Shown here: piece after piece, positions 21,052 to 33,854 of the stretch | How positions within the stretch are numbered: the stretch's first letter is position 1 | How the letters are laid out: every line of letters begins with the position of its first letter | NCBI GenBank assembly: GCA_010094025.1 | Contig: ML991839.1 | Span: 1-64,000, forward strand | Origin: Viridothelium virens | Taxonomy: Eukaryota > Ascomycota > Dothideomycetes > Trypetheliales > Trypetheliaceae | Length of the DNA: 64,000 nt | Direction: 5' to 3' | Position numbers and translations under genes: made by a program | The notes under the pieces: model-generated | What the model saw: the letters and a program-made list of their open reading frames with translations, nothing else | Database searches by the model: none | What the model was told of the DNA's origin: nothing

Positions 21052-23847
21052 CTACATATCCAACACCTGCAAATCGTCGAATGGACGCTGGTCGAACATC
21101 TTCTTTGACCCAGCAAAACTCCTCATTAGGCTTCCGAAGGCACGTTTTCTGAGGTCTTTCTCAAACATGCCCACCCTTTCTGCCGTCAACGCTCCTACTC
21201 CCCCATCGGCGATTAGTCTTGCCAACTCTGCCGCATCTCGGAGTGCGGTATTAGCTCCGACACCACCGCAGGGCGACATTGCATGAATGGAGTCTCCGAT
21301 TAATGTTACAGTGGACGATGGGTCCCAGCATGGTATCTCTGGAGTCGCTGAAGCGACGCGCAAAGTCGAACACTGCTGGACATCTTGCATCTCGAAGATC
21401 GACCTCAACGAGGAGTCCCACTCTTTCGTGAGTTCCAGGCTCTGACGTGCCGATTCTTCCGGTCCGCGCTCCAACGTAGCAACCTCGGCTGCGTTGCCAC
21501 TACTTGCATCGGTAAATATCTCTTTACGCCCGATCAACACCCAATAGACGTAATCCTCCGGGAGCTGCTGCATCTGGGCTCTATTTTGGGCTTCGAACCG
21601 TATAGGTTCTGAGAGCAAAGTTAAGGGGCTATCACCAATCAAGATCGACTGGATCAAAGGTGCTCTGTCAGTGCATACCGTCATCCATTGTAATGCCCGC
21701 TTAGGATATCGCTGAAGTAGAGCTGGTGTGATGGTGGTTTTGCCGTATATACACATTGCGCCCGTGTCCACGAATTTGTGCTTTGGCAGATGCTGTTTGC
21801 GTATGATGGATCGAGAGCCGTCTGCACCGACCAGTAAACATCCAGCTGCCTGCGACCCGTCTCTGAATTTTGCGGTCACAGTGCCAGTATCTTGTCTACT
21901 TTCATAGGACGTCAATTCTCTTCCGAATATGACCCTATCCTCAATCCCGGTCATGAGTACGGATCGAAAGGTTGCTCGATCGACCGTATAACTCGCTCGC
22001 AGCCCCTGGCGGCCCGAAAGACCTCCGCCAGCACGGCTTCTGATGCACACCCCACTGATTGGGTCGTAGTCCGTTTCGCCGACCGCCGAAACCGCGCAAG
22101 ATAACTCAAAGGCTTTGTACACCGAGTCAGGGAGACTTTCTCGAAGCGCTTCAGAGGCGTCAGCTTCGAGCTTAAGTCGGTATCCCTGTGGCCGATATGC
22201 CTCAGACAGGTCTCTCTCGAAGACAAGGAAGTCAATTCCCGCCTTCCTAAGGCCTTGTGCGAGACAAAGCCCGCCGATACCGGCTCCTATGATGAGAATT
22301 GGCATCTGATTCCTGTCTGATTTTTGGGTGGCGTTGACATTCTCAATGTTTCCATTGATTGGTAAAGAGATGCCATCAAGGACGTGGTCATCTTCATGTG
22401 AGCTTTTTACGTGCCCATCATAATCTCCATTCGCGACAATGGAAGTCGATGAGTGTACTCCGTTCACATGAACTTCTTCTCGAAATGCCACCTGCAGAAT
22501 ACCCATATTACTTCCCAATGGTTGCTCGACATGCAATATTTGAAGTCCTGCACTTCGAGTAAGTTGTTTCCAATCCTCGATCTCTCTCTCCTTAGCATTG
22601 AAAACCTGCATCATAGTCAAGTCCCTGACCCGGAGTTGACGCTCCTGGAGGATTGGAATGGTGCCTGGCTGGGGTAGGACTGTGTCCATGATAAGAATAC
22701 GAGCATCCGGTTTGTTCAGGGACTTTTTGAGATGTTCTAAAATTTTCGTCGCCTCAGCATCAGGCCAATCATGAATAATCATTCTTAACAGATACACATC
22801 AGCATCAGTGACAGGTTGACGTTGGAAAAAATCATGGGCCATGAAGTCAATGCGCGATGAAAGAGTCACGTCCGAAGAGTCCAAGGACTTTTTGGCGTTG
22901 GCGATAGTCTCCGGCAGATCTTGCACAATGAATTTCAGATGAGGATATTGCTTGGCCAGAGCGATACTTCCGTGTCCAGTTGATCCCCCAACGTCGACTA
23001 CAGTAGCGCCAGATGGGAGTTTGGCCCAATCGAATCCGTTTACGAGATGTTTGAAGCTAACACCCTCTGTTGACGCAACGTTTCGCATGTAACCCGAAAA
23101 CATGGTATTCATCTCCTTCTGTTGACGGAGGTGATCAAAAAAAGGCTGTCTCACGTCCATGGCCAAATTGAACGCGGTTTCGTTTTTTGCTTCGGTATTC
23201 CCCCAGCGTTTTGTGGCTTCGGGGAATTGGTAGGCTGTTGGAGCTGAATAATTCGTCATCCATCGAGCCCAGTTCATGAAACTCTCATCTTTAACCAGAA
23301 GAGCTGAGCTGCGACTGTGAGCAACAGTCCCGGGCTCAGGTTCGTGGAGAAATCCATGGACCATGGCCATCCTGGCGACACCCTTGAGCTGAGACTCTGG
23401 AACATCTGCTGATGAAGCTAACTGCGAATAGCTGACCTTTCCTAATAGCGGAATGTGTTTGAGCACCTCCAGGCTGATAAGCCATTTGAGGCAGACTAGG
23501 TGCTGATACTGTTGGGTACAAAGTCATCAATAGGCACGGTAGTTCAGACATATTTAGCCAACGTGATCACTGGAGTGTGGACCTACATTGGCGGCCAAAT
23601 GCGGAAGATAGTCTCTGGGATCCGTCGCAAATTGCAAAAGTCGTGTAGCTGCTTCAGCTAACTCCTTGAGAGGCCTTTGCAGAGCATCATGGGCAGGAAC
23701 AGGCGAATTTAGCGCAAACAGGTCCTGGGTAGCAGTAGCCTCTTGTCCACTAGACGTCTGTAAGATTTCGAGGATTTCTTCACCAGCGGAAGAGGCTTCA
23801 TGAAGTGTATTGTGAAGAATCGTCTTCGCATTCACGTCCTTAATCAT
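21052..23847 (-). CDS. Fused O-methyltransferase / FAD monooxygenase (CTB3/ElcB-type)
   Basis: Two exons, 23847-23587 and 23508-21052, joined in phase 0, give about 905 residues. The N-terminal half is an O-methyltransferase: SAM motif VVDVGGSTGHGS near residue 256 and catalytic IIHDWPDA near 334, with the histidine kept. A polar linker (about 445-490) follows. The C-terminal half is a class A flavin monooxygenase: LIIGAGIGGLCLAQGL near 493, LLVGADGSRS in the middle and VTLIGDSIHAMSPCGGVGAN near the end. This fusion is the hallmark of perylenequinone clusters. In cercosporin biosynthesis CTB3 methylates nor-toralactone to toralactone and then oxidatively cleaves the pyrone ring to a naphthalene. 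Both halves keep their key motifs, so both activities are expected. It is divergent from NR-PKS 1, which fits successive steps. Confidence 0.93.
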
Positions 23848-24761
23848 GATGAACTAGGGAATAAAGCCAGAGCACCTAGAATTACCAGCAGTTAACAAGA
23901 GAGGAAAATTTGAGCCAACGTGCTCCACAATTTTGGAAGAGGGTAGCTTACTAGACGGAGCTCAGCTACAGGAAATAGGTAATTTCCAGAGGGGTATCTT
24001 CGGCAAAAGCCTCACTCTTGGTTCTGCTCCTTTTGTTCGGTGATCGGACCTATTTCCCGGATGCTGTGTTAGAGTAGCTCAGGTAGATCGGTGTGCGTTC
24101 TCCGAGAGAGCTGGTGGGTACAGGTCGCACTAGGTTTGGTTCGGCATTCATCTGAGCGGCAAGACAGACGAGGCTAATCGTCGGAGTATGGTAGTCCATA
24201 TCTGAGACAGGATAACGGAGCAAGTAGAGTACCGCGGTCCCGTGAAGATGCACAGAGATGCGGTAGTCCACACGGTTGACAGGAGAATACTCATCTTTCC
24301 ATGACGGCCATCCCCGATCGCTGATCTTCCCGGAGCGTCGCAAAGTCGCTTGCCGCTGATGATAGCAGAGAGTCCATGCAAACACTAGGCTACCATACTC
24401 CCAATCAAGGAGGAAGGTAGAGTGACTTCTCGCCATGTGATGATCGTTTTCGGAGTCGTTCAATTCTGACCTAGTCGAGATGCATTCACGGTACTCAAAG
24501 TCCGGCAAGGTCCGTTAAAGTGCAAACAAGGAATCTTGTAGGAACTTTATAGTCTGGTGTGCCCGTGGGTAAAGTTGCTAGTACGTGCATTGAGCCACTT
24601 GGTATCGAGATAGCCACGCAAGAGGTGTTGGTTCCCGGATCTCTGACAAGAGGTCTCAGAGTATGGACATCGTCTTCGCTGAGTTATCGATCCGGTAAAT
24701 TACGAGACTCTTCATTCCCATAAAGTCGTCTCTGCAGTCGCTTCGAAGCATACCCTTCACA
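23848..24761. promoter_or_regulatory. Divergent promoter region of CTB3-type gene and NR-PKS 1
   Basis: About 910 bases between divergent starts, with no credible gene inside. One degenerate AflR-type match lies at 24037-24047. Confidence 0.5.
24037..24047 (+). promoter_or_regulatory. Candidate AflR-type site TCG-N5-CGG
   Basis: TCGGTGATCGG sits in the promoter shared by NR-PKS 1 and the fused methyltransferase/monooxygenase. Chance occurrence cannot be excluded. Confidence 0.25.
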
Positions 24762-27700
24762 ATGGCGGCCTCGATACGAGTCTATGTTTTTGGCGACCAG
24801 ACATACGACATCGGTGATCCATTGTCCAAATTGCTCCACACGTATGACAATCCACTCCTGGCAGATTTCTTTGAGAGAAGTTGTCAGACATTGAAGAAAG
24901 AGGTCGCCAGACTTGAACGGAGCAAACAGCTGGATTGTCCTCGGTTTTCGAAGCTGACCAATTTGATTCCATTGTGGCGGGCAGGCACATTAAACCCAGC
25001 TTTAAGCCAAGCATTGACTTGCATCTGTCACTTGGGTGCTTTTTTGCAGTAAGTAAGCTCCACTCAGTTATGGGCTAAGATTTAGTAGGTGCTAAACGTC
25101 ATTTTGATCAGTGAACATGGATATGCTGGCAGGACATTTCCAACGCCACAAGATGCCTGTCTGACTGGACGCTGCACAGGCTCACTGTCTGCTGTGGCTG
25201 TCAGTTGTTCATCTAGCCCATCAGATCTGCTCTCGCTGGGAGTGCAAACAGTGGCAGTGGCATTTCGAGTTGGAGCGTGTGCTTGGGATGTCGGCAGCCG
25301 TATCTACTCCAAGCAAGATTCAGCGGGCCTTTATCAGTCATGGACAGCGGCAATAATAGGTGCAAGTGAAGACGAGCTTACACGCTCAATCGAGGACTTT
25401 GCTCGCGAAAAGGTGCGTGCTATTTCCTCATCTTCCATCGGAATGAATTTAGCATGATCGGTCTCGAGGATATTAGACTGCTTCTGGCTTAGTGTTATCA
25501 CGTTATCACGCTCACGCTTGCTGACTGAGTCACGTGAACAGGCGTTGACCAAGATCGCGTCTCCTTACATCAGTGCTCGCATCGCGTCAACCCAGAACAG
25601 CGTCTCTGCTCCACCAGACGTACTCGACCTTTTCCTTTCAGAGCTATCCCACGCCCGTCGTACCATCGTTCGCATCAATATCACAGCTCCCTACCACGCC
25701 AAGCATCTCTACAGCGACGAGGATGTTGATGCACTCCTGTTTGACCTGGCCGACGGTCAGATTCGCGCTCGGCCCGCGACCAGTGCGATTCCTATCGTAT
25801 CTAGCACGACAGGGCAGACGATCTCACCAGTCTCTTTTCTCGACGCACTGAAACTTGCCACGCAGGATTGTCTGCAGAATGCTATTAGATGGGATCTCAT
25901 GGCTGGCAGGGTGACCCGTCACATCCAGTCGTTGGGGGAGAGTGGTAGTTTTGCCATCCATCCGATCGCAGCCACCTCTGATGGCCTTGGACCTTCGATC
26001 CACAAATTGCTCGGCAATACCATCCGAGAACGTACCTCCCTATTGGCAGAGCCACAGCTCCTAGGTCCCCACGAGTTGTGCAATTCTCCTACAGCCAAGT
26101 CCAAGATCGCTATTGTTGGCATGTCCGGTCGTTTCCCACATGCCCAAAGTATGGACGCCCTATGGGACATTCTGGTACGTGGAGTGGACACACATGAGCT
26201 TGTGCCTCCATCTCGATGGAATGCCAATACTCATGTTGGCGAGGTTACAACAACCTCCGCGACCAAGAATGTCAGTGGGACCGGATTTGGATGCTGGCTA
26301 CAGGATGCTGCGGACTTTGATGCTCGATTCTTTAACATGTCACCACGAGAAGCGCCTCAAGTGGATCCTGCTCAACGCATCGCCCTTTTGACCGCGGCGG
26401 AAGCCCTTGAGCACGCTGGCATTGTGCCAGGTCGCACTCAGTCCACACAGAAAGACCGTGTAGGCGTCTACTTTGGTTCGACGAGCAATGATTGGATGGA
26501 AACCAACTCAGCCCAGGACATTGATACCTACTTTATCCCTGGCGGCAATCGTGCCTTTATACCGGGAAGAATTAATTATCATTTTAAGTTTTCTGGTCCA
26601 AGTTATACTATTGACACAGCTTGCAGCTCTAGCCTTGCTGCGATTCATTTGGCTTGCAATGCTCTGTGGAGGGGCGAAGTTGATACCGCTATTGTCGGCG
26701 GTACGAATGTACTGACGAATCCTGACATGACTGCAGGTCTTGATCGCGGCCATTTCCTATCAAGGACTGGTAACTGCAAAACGTTTGACGATCTGGCTGA
26801 TGGTTATTGTCGAGGCGAGGCTGTTGCTACTGCGATCCTGAAACGATTCGAGGACGCCGTTGTGGATAAGGACCCCATTCAAGCGTGTATCCTGGCTATT
26901 GCGACGAACCATTCTGCCGAGGCAGACTCTATCACGCGTCCTCATGTCGGTGCACAGCAAGCTTTGTTTGAAGGAGTACTCGCCGAAGCCGGCGTACACG
27001 CAAATAGCATCAGCTATTGTGAGATGCATGGGACTGGGACTCAGGCAGGAGATGCCGGCGAGACACTGTCTGTGCTGGAAACACTTGCTCCTATTAGTCC
27101 TCAGTCAGCGGTCAGGAATAACCATCAACCCCTCCACATTGGTGCAGCAAAATCAAATGTTGGGCACGGTGAAGCTGCTGCAGGCGTGACAAGTCTAGCA
27201 AAAGTGCTGTTGATGTTAAAACATTCGACGATTCCTCCGCATTGTGGAATAAAGACTAAAATAAATCATAAACTCCCAGACCTCCCATCCAGGAACACTT
27301 TCATTGCAGAACAACCTGTCCAGTGGCCCCGACCGAAGGGCTCTGCTCGGCAGGTGTTGTTAAACAATTTTTCGGCTGCTGGCGGAAATACAGCTCTCGT
27401 CCTCGAAGATGCACCACAAGTCCCAAGATCGGATGAGGCCGACCCTCGGGCACATCATGTTGTTGCAGCGTCAGCCAAGACACCAGCATCACTGGAGAAC
27501 AACCTCAAGAAGCTGATTACATGGATCGATGGACAGGATGACTCTACTAACTCAGTTCTTTCCAGATTATCTTACACGACCACTGCTCGTCGCATGCATC
27601 ATCCACATAGGGTCATGGCGGTCGGATCTGATCTGACATCCGTCAAAAAGTCACTCCAAGCATCGTTGGAGGGGAAAGACGGCAGTTCTCGTCCAATAGG

Positions 27701-30700
27701 CACACCTGGCTTCGTCTTCGCGTTTACCGGCCAGGGAGCTCATTTTGCTGGCATGGGAAGTGATCTCTACTCCAAGCTTGCCGACTTTCGGGCGGACATC
27801 CAACGTTATGATCAAATTTGTTTACGTCTAGAACTGCCATCCATTCGATCCCTTTTCGAGAGCGCAAACGATGCACACAGCAGAGCGACTCCTACAATGC
27901 TTCAGTTAGCATCAGTATGTTTTCAAATGGCTCTATTTCGCATGTGGCTATCTTTTGGTGTAGCTCCAAAAGCAGTCGTCGGTCACAGCCTCGGGGAATT
28001 TGCAGCCTTATACGCAGCTGGCGTTCTGTCACAAGCCGATGTAATCAGTCTAGTTGGACGTAGAGCTCAGCTACTGGAGTCCCATTGCGAAGAGGGGAGC
28101 CATGCCATGCTCGCAATCCGGTCAAGTGCTACAGGTCTGGCTAGTTTGCTCGGGCCTCCTGGAGATAGCTACGAAGTATCTTGCTTTAACGGCCGGGAGA
28201 GCACGGTTCTGGGTGGGACAAGGGATCAGATGAACAAAGTCCGCCCATCTCTCACCAAGCGAGGCCTGTCGCACACTTTCCTCGAAGTGCCGTACGCCTA
28301 TCACACATCTCAAGTTGATCCAGTCCTCACCTCTCTCGACTCCCTGGCTCGAGGTATAAGATTTGCGGAACCTGTCATCCCCGTAATTTCTCCGGCCTGC
28401 GGAAAGGTCATCCACCAGAGCCGAGACTTTGGATCGGACTTCGTTGCACGACATTGCAGAGCAAGTGTAAACATGTTAGAAGCTTTGAAGCTTGCAAAGG
28501 AGGAGGGCCTACTCGAGGAAAAGATGATTGGCGTTGAGATTGGGTCGGCTCCGGTTGTTGTCAAGATGATCAAAGAAGTTGCCGGATCATCTTTCCAAAC
28601 TTTTGCCTCTATTCAGAAAGGAGAGGATAGCTGGAAGCTATTAAGCGATGCGCTTTCGAAATTCTATATCAAAGGAGTCGAAGTCGACTGGACCGCATAC
28701 CACAAGGACTTTGAGTCTTGTCAGCAATGTCTGGACCTCCCCTCATATAGTTGGGACTTGAAAGAGTATTGGATCCAATATGTGCACGATTGGTCCCTCC
28801 GTAAAGGAGATCCGCCACTTCGCATTGGGCCCACTAAGCTTGAGAGTTCTTCCATCCATACAATCATTCAGGACAAGTTGGCCGACAAAGGTGGAGAACT
28901 CATTGTGGAAGCCGATCTCAGTCGGCCCGACCTTCACCCTATGGTCCAAGGACATAAGGTCTATGGTGTACCTCTGTGCACTCCAGTACGTTCTCCCTTT
29001 TCGTTTTTCTTATTTTCTCTTCGAACCCTCACCCATTTGAGACAAATTCGTTCGCACCACCTGTCAGTCAGCTCATGTACTCCACAGTCTGTGTATGCGG
29101 ATATCGCTTTAACGATTGGAGAATATGCCAAGGAGATACTGGAACCCACCAACTGTTCATTTGGCGTGGAAGTCGCCGATATGACCATTCAAAGCGCCCT
29201 GGTCGCCAATTCCGACGGAAAGCCGCAACTTTTGCGTACTGTTGCTCGTTTAGACTCTAAGGACAGGAGTGTTTCTTGCACTTTCTCAAGCGTCAATGTG
29301 AGTCTGCAAGCACACTTAAGCGTAGCGTATCGCTAATGGGGTGATCTTAGAAAAATGGCAAAATCACAGAACAGCATGCCCACTGTCTGCTTCGCCTATT
29401 TGATGTCAATGTTGCTCGGCAAGCTCAGGAAGTCACTGCTGCTCAAATCAAGTCTCGTATCAGCTCACTTAAGAGCCAGGTTGGCAATTCTGGACTGACC
29501 TTCAGATTCAGCAAGGCAATGATTTACAAAATGGTTGGACAGCTCGCCGATTTTGACCCAAATTATCGCGGCCTTGTGGAGATTACTTTGGACAACGATG
29601 CACTTGAAGCGACCGGAAGCGTTAACTTTGCCAACGTTTTGAAAGAGGGAAGATTTCATACGAATCCAGCTTACATTGACGCACTTTCTCAACTCGGCGG
29701 GTTTGTGATGAACGGCAATGAAGGAGTCGACCTCGACAAAGAATTGTTTGTCAATCATGGCTGGAGATCGCTTCAGCTGTTTGAAAGCATTGACCCTTCC
29801 AAGATGTACTCCACCCACGTCAAAATGACCGAGGGAGAGGACAAGCTCTGGAGCGGCGATATAACCATATTTGACGAAGATGCAGTCGTTGGCACCTTTG
29901 GTGGTGTCGCTGTAAGCACCTTTCCCCTCCTCTCTTGTCCAAACAACAGTTCGAGCTGATTTTTTGGGGTAGCTTCAAGGAGTACCGAAGCGACTGATGC
30001 AATATATCGTGAATGCTGCTAACAAGCGAATCTCTGCTCCCACATCAAGCAAACCAAGCACGGCCACCAGTGGCCAGGATTGCGCGCAGACTGTGATCAA
30101 AAAGACTACAACGCATAAATCTACAATCGCACAGAGGTCTGTAGAAACACCTGCAGTGACTATCGCCTTACAGATCATATCTCAGGAAAGCGGAATTGCG
30201 ATGAACGAGCTGACTGATGAGTCCCGTTTTGATGACATTGGGGTAGATTCGCTGCTATCTCTGATGGTCAGCAGCAGGATCAGAGATGAACTTGGAATTG
30301 ACTTAGAATCTTCTATCTTCCTCGAATTCAACACAATCGGCGGTTTCAAGACATACTTGAAGGGACTGAATGGTCAGGCTGAGGAGTCTACTACTATCAC
30401 GGAAACGATGGAGGAAGAGATTGTTCCTATCCGCAGTGACACTTTAGACATCGATACCCTGGGAATGGAGGCCAATTGGAAGAGCGCGCTCACCATCATA
30501 GCCGAGGAAAGCCAAATCGACGTTGCAGATCTCACCAATGATGTATCGTTTGCGGATATCGGCGTGGATTCGCTTTTGTCGCTCGTCATCTGCAGTCGTA
30601 TGCGGGATGAACTTGATCTCGAAATTTCCGATAGATCACTCTTTTTGGAATTTCCCAACGTTGGAGGATTGAAGAATTACATAACAGGCGAATCTCAGGC

Positions 30701-31777
30701 CTCCGAGACTGGAAAGGAGACTTCTGGATCGGAACCAAGCATGACCCCCCCTTCGGGTGGCTCGTCTCCTTCGAGCATTAAGGACTTCGCAAATACACCG
30801 GATACCGAAATTTTGGATACATTTACCGATAATTCTGTGCTTCACAGTCATCAAGTGTTGCCCCCTGTTAAACCGGCCTGGTCAATTACTTTACAAGGCA
30901 GCTCGAAACGAGCCACCAAACGGCTCTTTCTTTTCCCTGATGGCTGCGGTGCTGCTACTTCATATGTAAAACTTCCAAGGATAGCGAGCTCCACTGCAAT
31001 TATTGGATTCAACTCCCCTTTCATGAGGTAAGTCATCGACGAGCTAGCCATTAGTGATTTGATATTGACCATGTTTTCCCTTCAAGGAACCCACATGAAA
31101 TGGACAGCCGGCGACTTCCTGAAATTGTGCTATCCTACATTGAAGGTGTTCGCAAGCATCAGCCGAGCGGACCTTATCATCTGGGCGGCTGGTCTGCCGG
31201 CGGCATTTTAGCTTATGCTGTAGCGCAGGAACTCATGGCTTCCGGGGAAGAAATTGCAACGCTGACTTTGATCGATTCGCCCGCGCCGACGGACGGTCTT
31301 GACAGATTACCTCGACGCTTCTTCGATCACTGCTCGAAGGTTGGCATTTTTGGTCTGGAAATGGATGTAAATGCTGGCCAGAATGGATTGCCACCAGAGC
31401 CTTCCAGGATGCCAGAATGGCTGATGCCCCACTTTGAAGCAACAATTGAGCTGTTGCATGATTATCACGCTCCACCAATGCCGGTCGATGGTAGCAGTCC
31501 AGGTAGAGTTACCATTATCTGGGCGGGTGCATGCGCTTTTGACGGCAAGAAGTATGCGTATCTTCCGCCTGCAACGGCTGAGGACGAAGATACTGAGGGT
31601 ATGAAATTTCTCACGGAAAGGAGGACGGATCTGGGACCTGGTAAATGGGCGCAGCTGTTCCCTGACCGTGATGTTAGCGTGTTCGTCGTAGATGATGAGC
31701 ATCATTTCAGTATGATGAGAGCTCAAGGCGGAGAAAGGTTGGGGGAGTTGATTCGAGAATCCATGGGGCCCACTTAA
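24762..31777 (+). CDS. Non-reducing polyketide synthase 1 (SAT-KS-MAT-PT-ACP-ACP-TE)
   Basis: Seven exons: 24762-25048, 25112-25412, 25542-28985, 29088-29297, 29351-29911, 29973-31027 and 31087-31777. All phases match, giving about 2182 residues. Domain order: SAT (catalytic Cys in GRCTG, about residue 117), KS from about 384 (active Cys in DTACSSS, about 557, plus the HGTGT and NVGHG histidines), MAT (GHSLGE Ser about 1012), product template (His in GHKVYG about 1334), two ACPs (GVDSLL Ser about 1694 and 1801) and a thioesterase (GWSAGG Ser about 1989, DEHHF His near the end). Every catalytic residue I looked for is present. This is the layout of CTB1, which makes nor-toralactone, and of naphthopyrone synthases. 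Lying beside the CTB3-type gene makes this the likelier main perylenequinone PKS. The product is inferred from family only. Confidence 0.93.
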
Positions 31778-32247
31778 GACCCCGGCCAGTATCTGACTAC
31801 CTGTCGGCATACCCTGCTTGAATTTTTGTTCTCAAGCTTTTGTTTCTCTTGATGTATTTAATGTAGAAGCATGTACTGTACGCAAGTATAGAATCATTGC
31901 ACATCTGCTTCCACAATTTGTAATTCCGCCTTACATGCAAGCATGCTTTTTCAAGATCATTTATCACCTCTACGCGTACCCTTGTTCTCAATCATATATC
32001 TTGCGTTTTGCCTTCATCCAGTACCTGACCAATCTCTTCAGCTCATAGAAAGACAATATCCCCTTTGCAACGTGTCTTATCCCGATCGCGTTTCCAGATC
32101 GGCGAAGGCGGGCTAAGCAACACTGCATTGAATCATTGATTTGGCAGTGCGTATTGTACAAGTATTAAACTCTATCCCAACTTCTAGTGAGGGTCCGCTT
32201 ACTGATTCTTCGTAGGCATGTTTCAGGGGTATCAAAAGCAGAAATGT
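31778..32247. other. 3' region of NR-PKS 1
   Basis: About 470 AT-rich bases after the PKS stop. Open frames on both strands at about 31800-32050 look non-coding. Probably 3' untranslated sequence. Confidence 0.45.
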
Positions 32248-32505
32248 TCACATGCCGTTCAACCCAATGAAAAAGAGTATGAATACGACTTTCATCCAGA
32301 CGTGCCGGCCACTGCTGTCCAATGTGTATATATGGTCCCATGGTAGAGGAGCTTCGTAGTCCGGCTTCAGCAGTTTTGAGAAGCGCGGTTTCTTCACCTC
32401 CTCCTTAGTTTCTCTCCAGAAGTAGCCCAGCTCGCAGATGGGAGATTGCCCTCTGCCTCGATAGCCGATGGCCCTGATCTGATCAGAAGTGATGGTCGTT
32501 ATTAT
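32248..32505 (-). CDS. Unrecognised coding-like exon (C-terminal fragment with membrane tail)
   Basis: A minus-strand frame of 85 sense codons ends at a TGA at 32250-32248. It has no ATG near its beginning and is bounded upstream by a TAG at 32508-32506. The reading looks strongly protein-like. It has ordered charged and aromatic residues (CELGYFWRETKEEVKKP, then LPWDHIYTLDSSGRHVW) and ends in a single hydrophobic tail (KVVFILFFIGLNGM), as in a tail-anchored or single-span membrane protein. It therefore looks like the last exon of a gene whose 5' exons lie at about 32510-32900, or a relic of such a gene. A second open stretch on the same strand (about 32584-32765) could be part of it, but I found no splice pair that joins them in frame. 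I do not recognise the family. Confidence 0.4.
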   Translation of the reverse strand: MITTITSDQIRAIGYRGRGQSPICELGYFWRETKEEVKKPRFSKLLKPDYEAPLPWDHIYTLDSSGRHVWMKVVFILFFIGLNGM

Positions 32506-33854
32506 CTAATATGACCCTATCTGACTTGCAGCCTTTTTTGAGAAGCGAAGTCATTGATCGAAGCTACACAATATTTGTGGTGTTCAACGTATTCAGCAAA
32601 GCTGAGCGGATTCTAGGGCATTTAACTCTTCGCCTCTAATCGTACTGCAGGGGTGCCGTTTCCCTTGCAACCGAAGCTCACAAAAGATTGGATTTGAAGG
32701 TTTGGTGTAGTCAGATCTCCGGCTCAAGGAATCTCCAGCAGTCTGGGCTTCCACTTCCCCACGACCCTGCAAGAGCAGCTTTTCAGACCACGCACGCGTC
32801 GATTAAATGTAATTGTCCGAGTTCGACTTTCTAAGAGACTAATAAGCCTGAGACCAGCGTGGAAAAGGCATACTTAAGCTTATAACGTTAAACTCCACTA
32901 TTGATAAAGCCTTCCGCCTCTGGTATTGGTAATGGTATCGTTGGTAGATAGGCTACATCACTAATCCTGCCGGACATGTCATGCGAGAAGGAAAGTAAGT
33001 TGAATCCTGACGTAGCCATGCAGGTCTTGGGCAGAAGCTCCGCGCGTAATCAATAAGATCAGTATCTGCTATTCATCCAGCTTATTCGCTCGAATACTCT
33101 ACACGTTGTCCCATAAATAATTAATGACTCATAGATTTTATTCCCAGTACGTAGAGACTAGGCTCTAGCGCCAGTTTTTGGCTGAGTGGTGAAATCCCTT
33201 TCAATTCTCTTTCCCACAACCTAGTTATAAGGTATTAGAGCAGTCCTCTTATTTCTATTCCGAAATTTCTATGTGTGAAATGATGCGTTAGAATGGTCAG
33301 AATCATTGTGATGAAGGGGTACCTATGGACGCATATCGTAAGCAAGGAATCCTATTGTATAGCTGCATTTGGGTCGACTGTTAACATTTGAACAAGAGGG
33401 AAGTGAGTTTGGAGTTTCAGGTTCGCAACTTAAAAGATAGAAGAAACAAATGCTTTCGATAGCGCAATTGCTCGAGCAAAGGCCATGTCCGTCCCACATT
33501 CGCCCCGGTATGCAATCTACTTAGGATGTGTTGCCTCAAGTGAATCCTCTAAGCTTGATTTTGATGTCCTTGGTTGCTAGTTAATAGTTGGGCGACTCAA
33601 GGCTACGTCAGATTGCGCTCTTATGGAGATCAAACTTGATGTACATTTTTTGCACGAATTTATATATTCAACAGGGCGGCCAGCGATTGTGAAAGCGAGT
33701 TTAGCATTCAGTATCTACGTCTAATTCTTGAATCTGAATGAGTGCTTGTAAGATGTTCCATTTCGCTTCTATTACCTAGAATCTACTACGGACGCCAGTT
33801 TTGGGTTTGCTATACGTTTCGAACACTAATGAGCAAATCTACAAGCGAAAGCGC
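32506..33854. other. AT-rich intergenic region
   Basis: About 1.35 kb between the orphan exon and the DUF3237 gene. The part near 32584-32765 on the minus strand may contain upstream exon material of the orphan gene. The rest (33000-33850) is AT-rich with many stops in all frames, and I see nothing else in it. Confidence 0.4.

Noticed and set aside
31797-32048. Open frames on both strands just after NR-PKS 1
   Set aside because: AT-rich low-information sequence, with no family resemblance. More likely 3' untranslated region.
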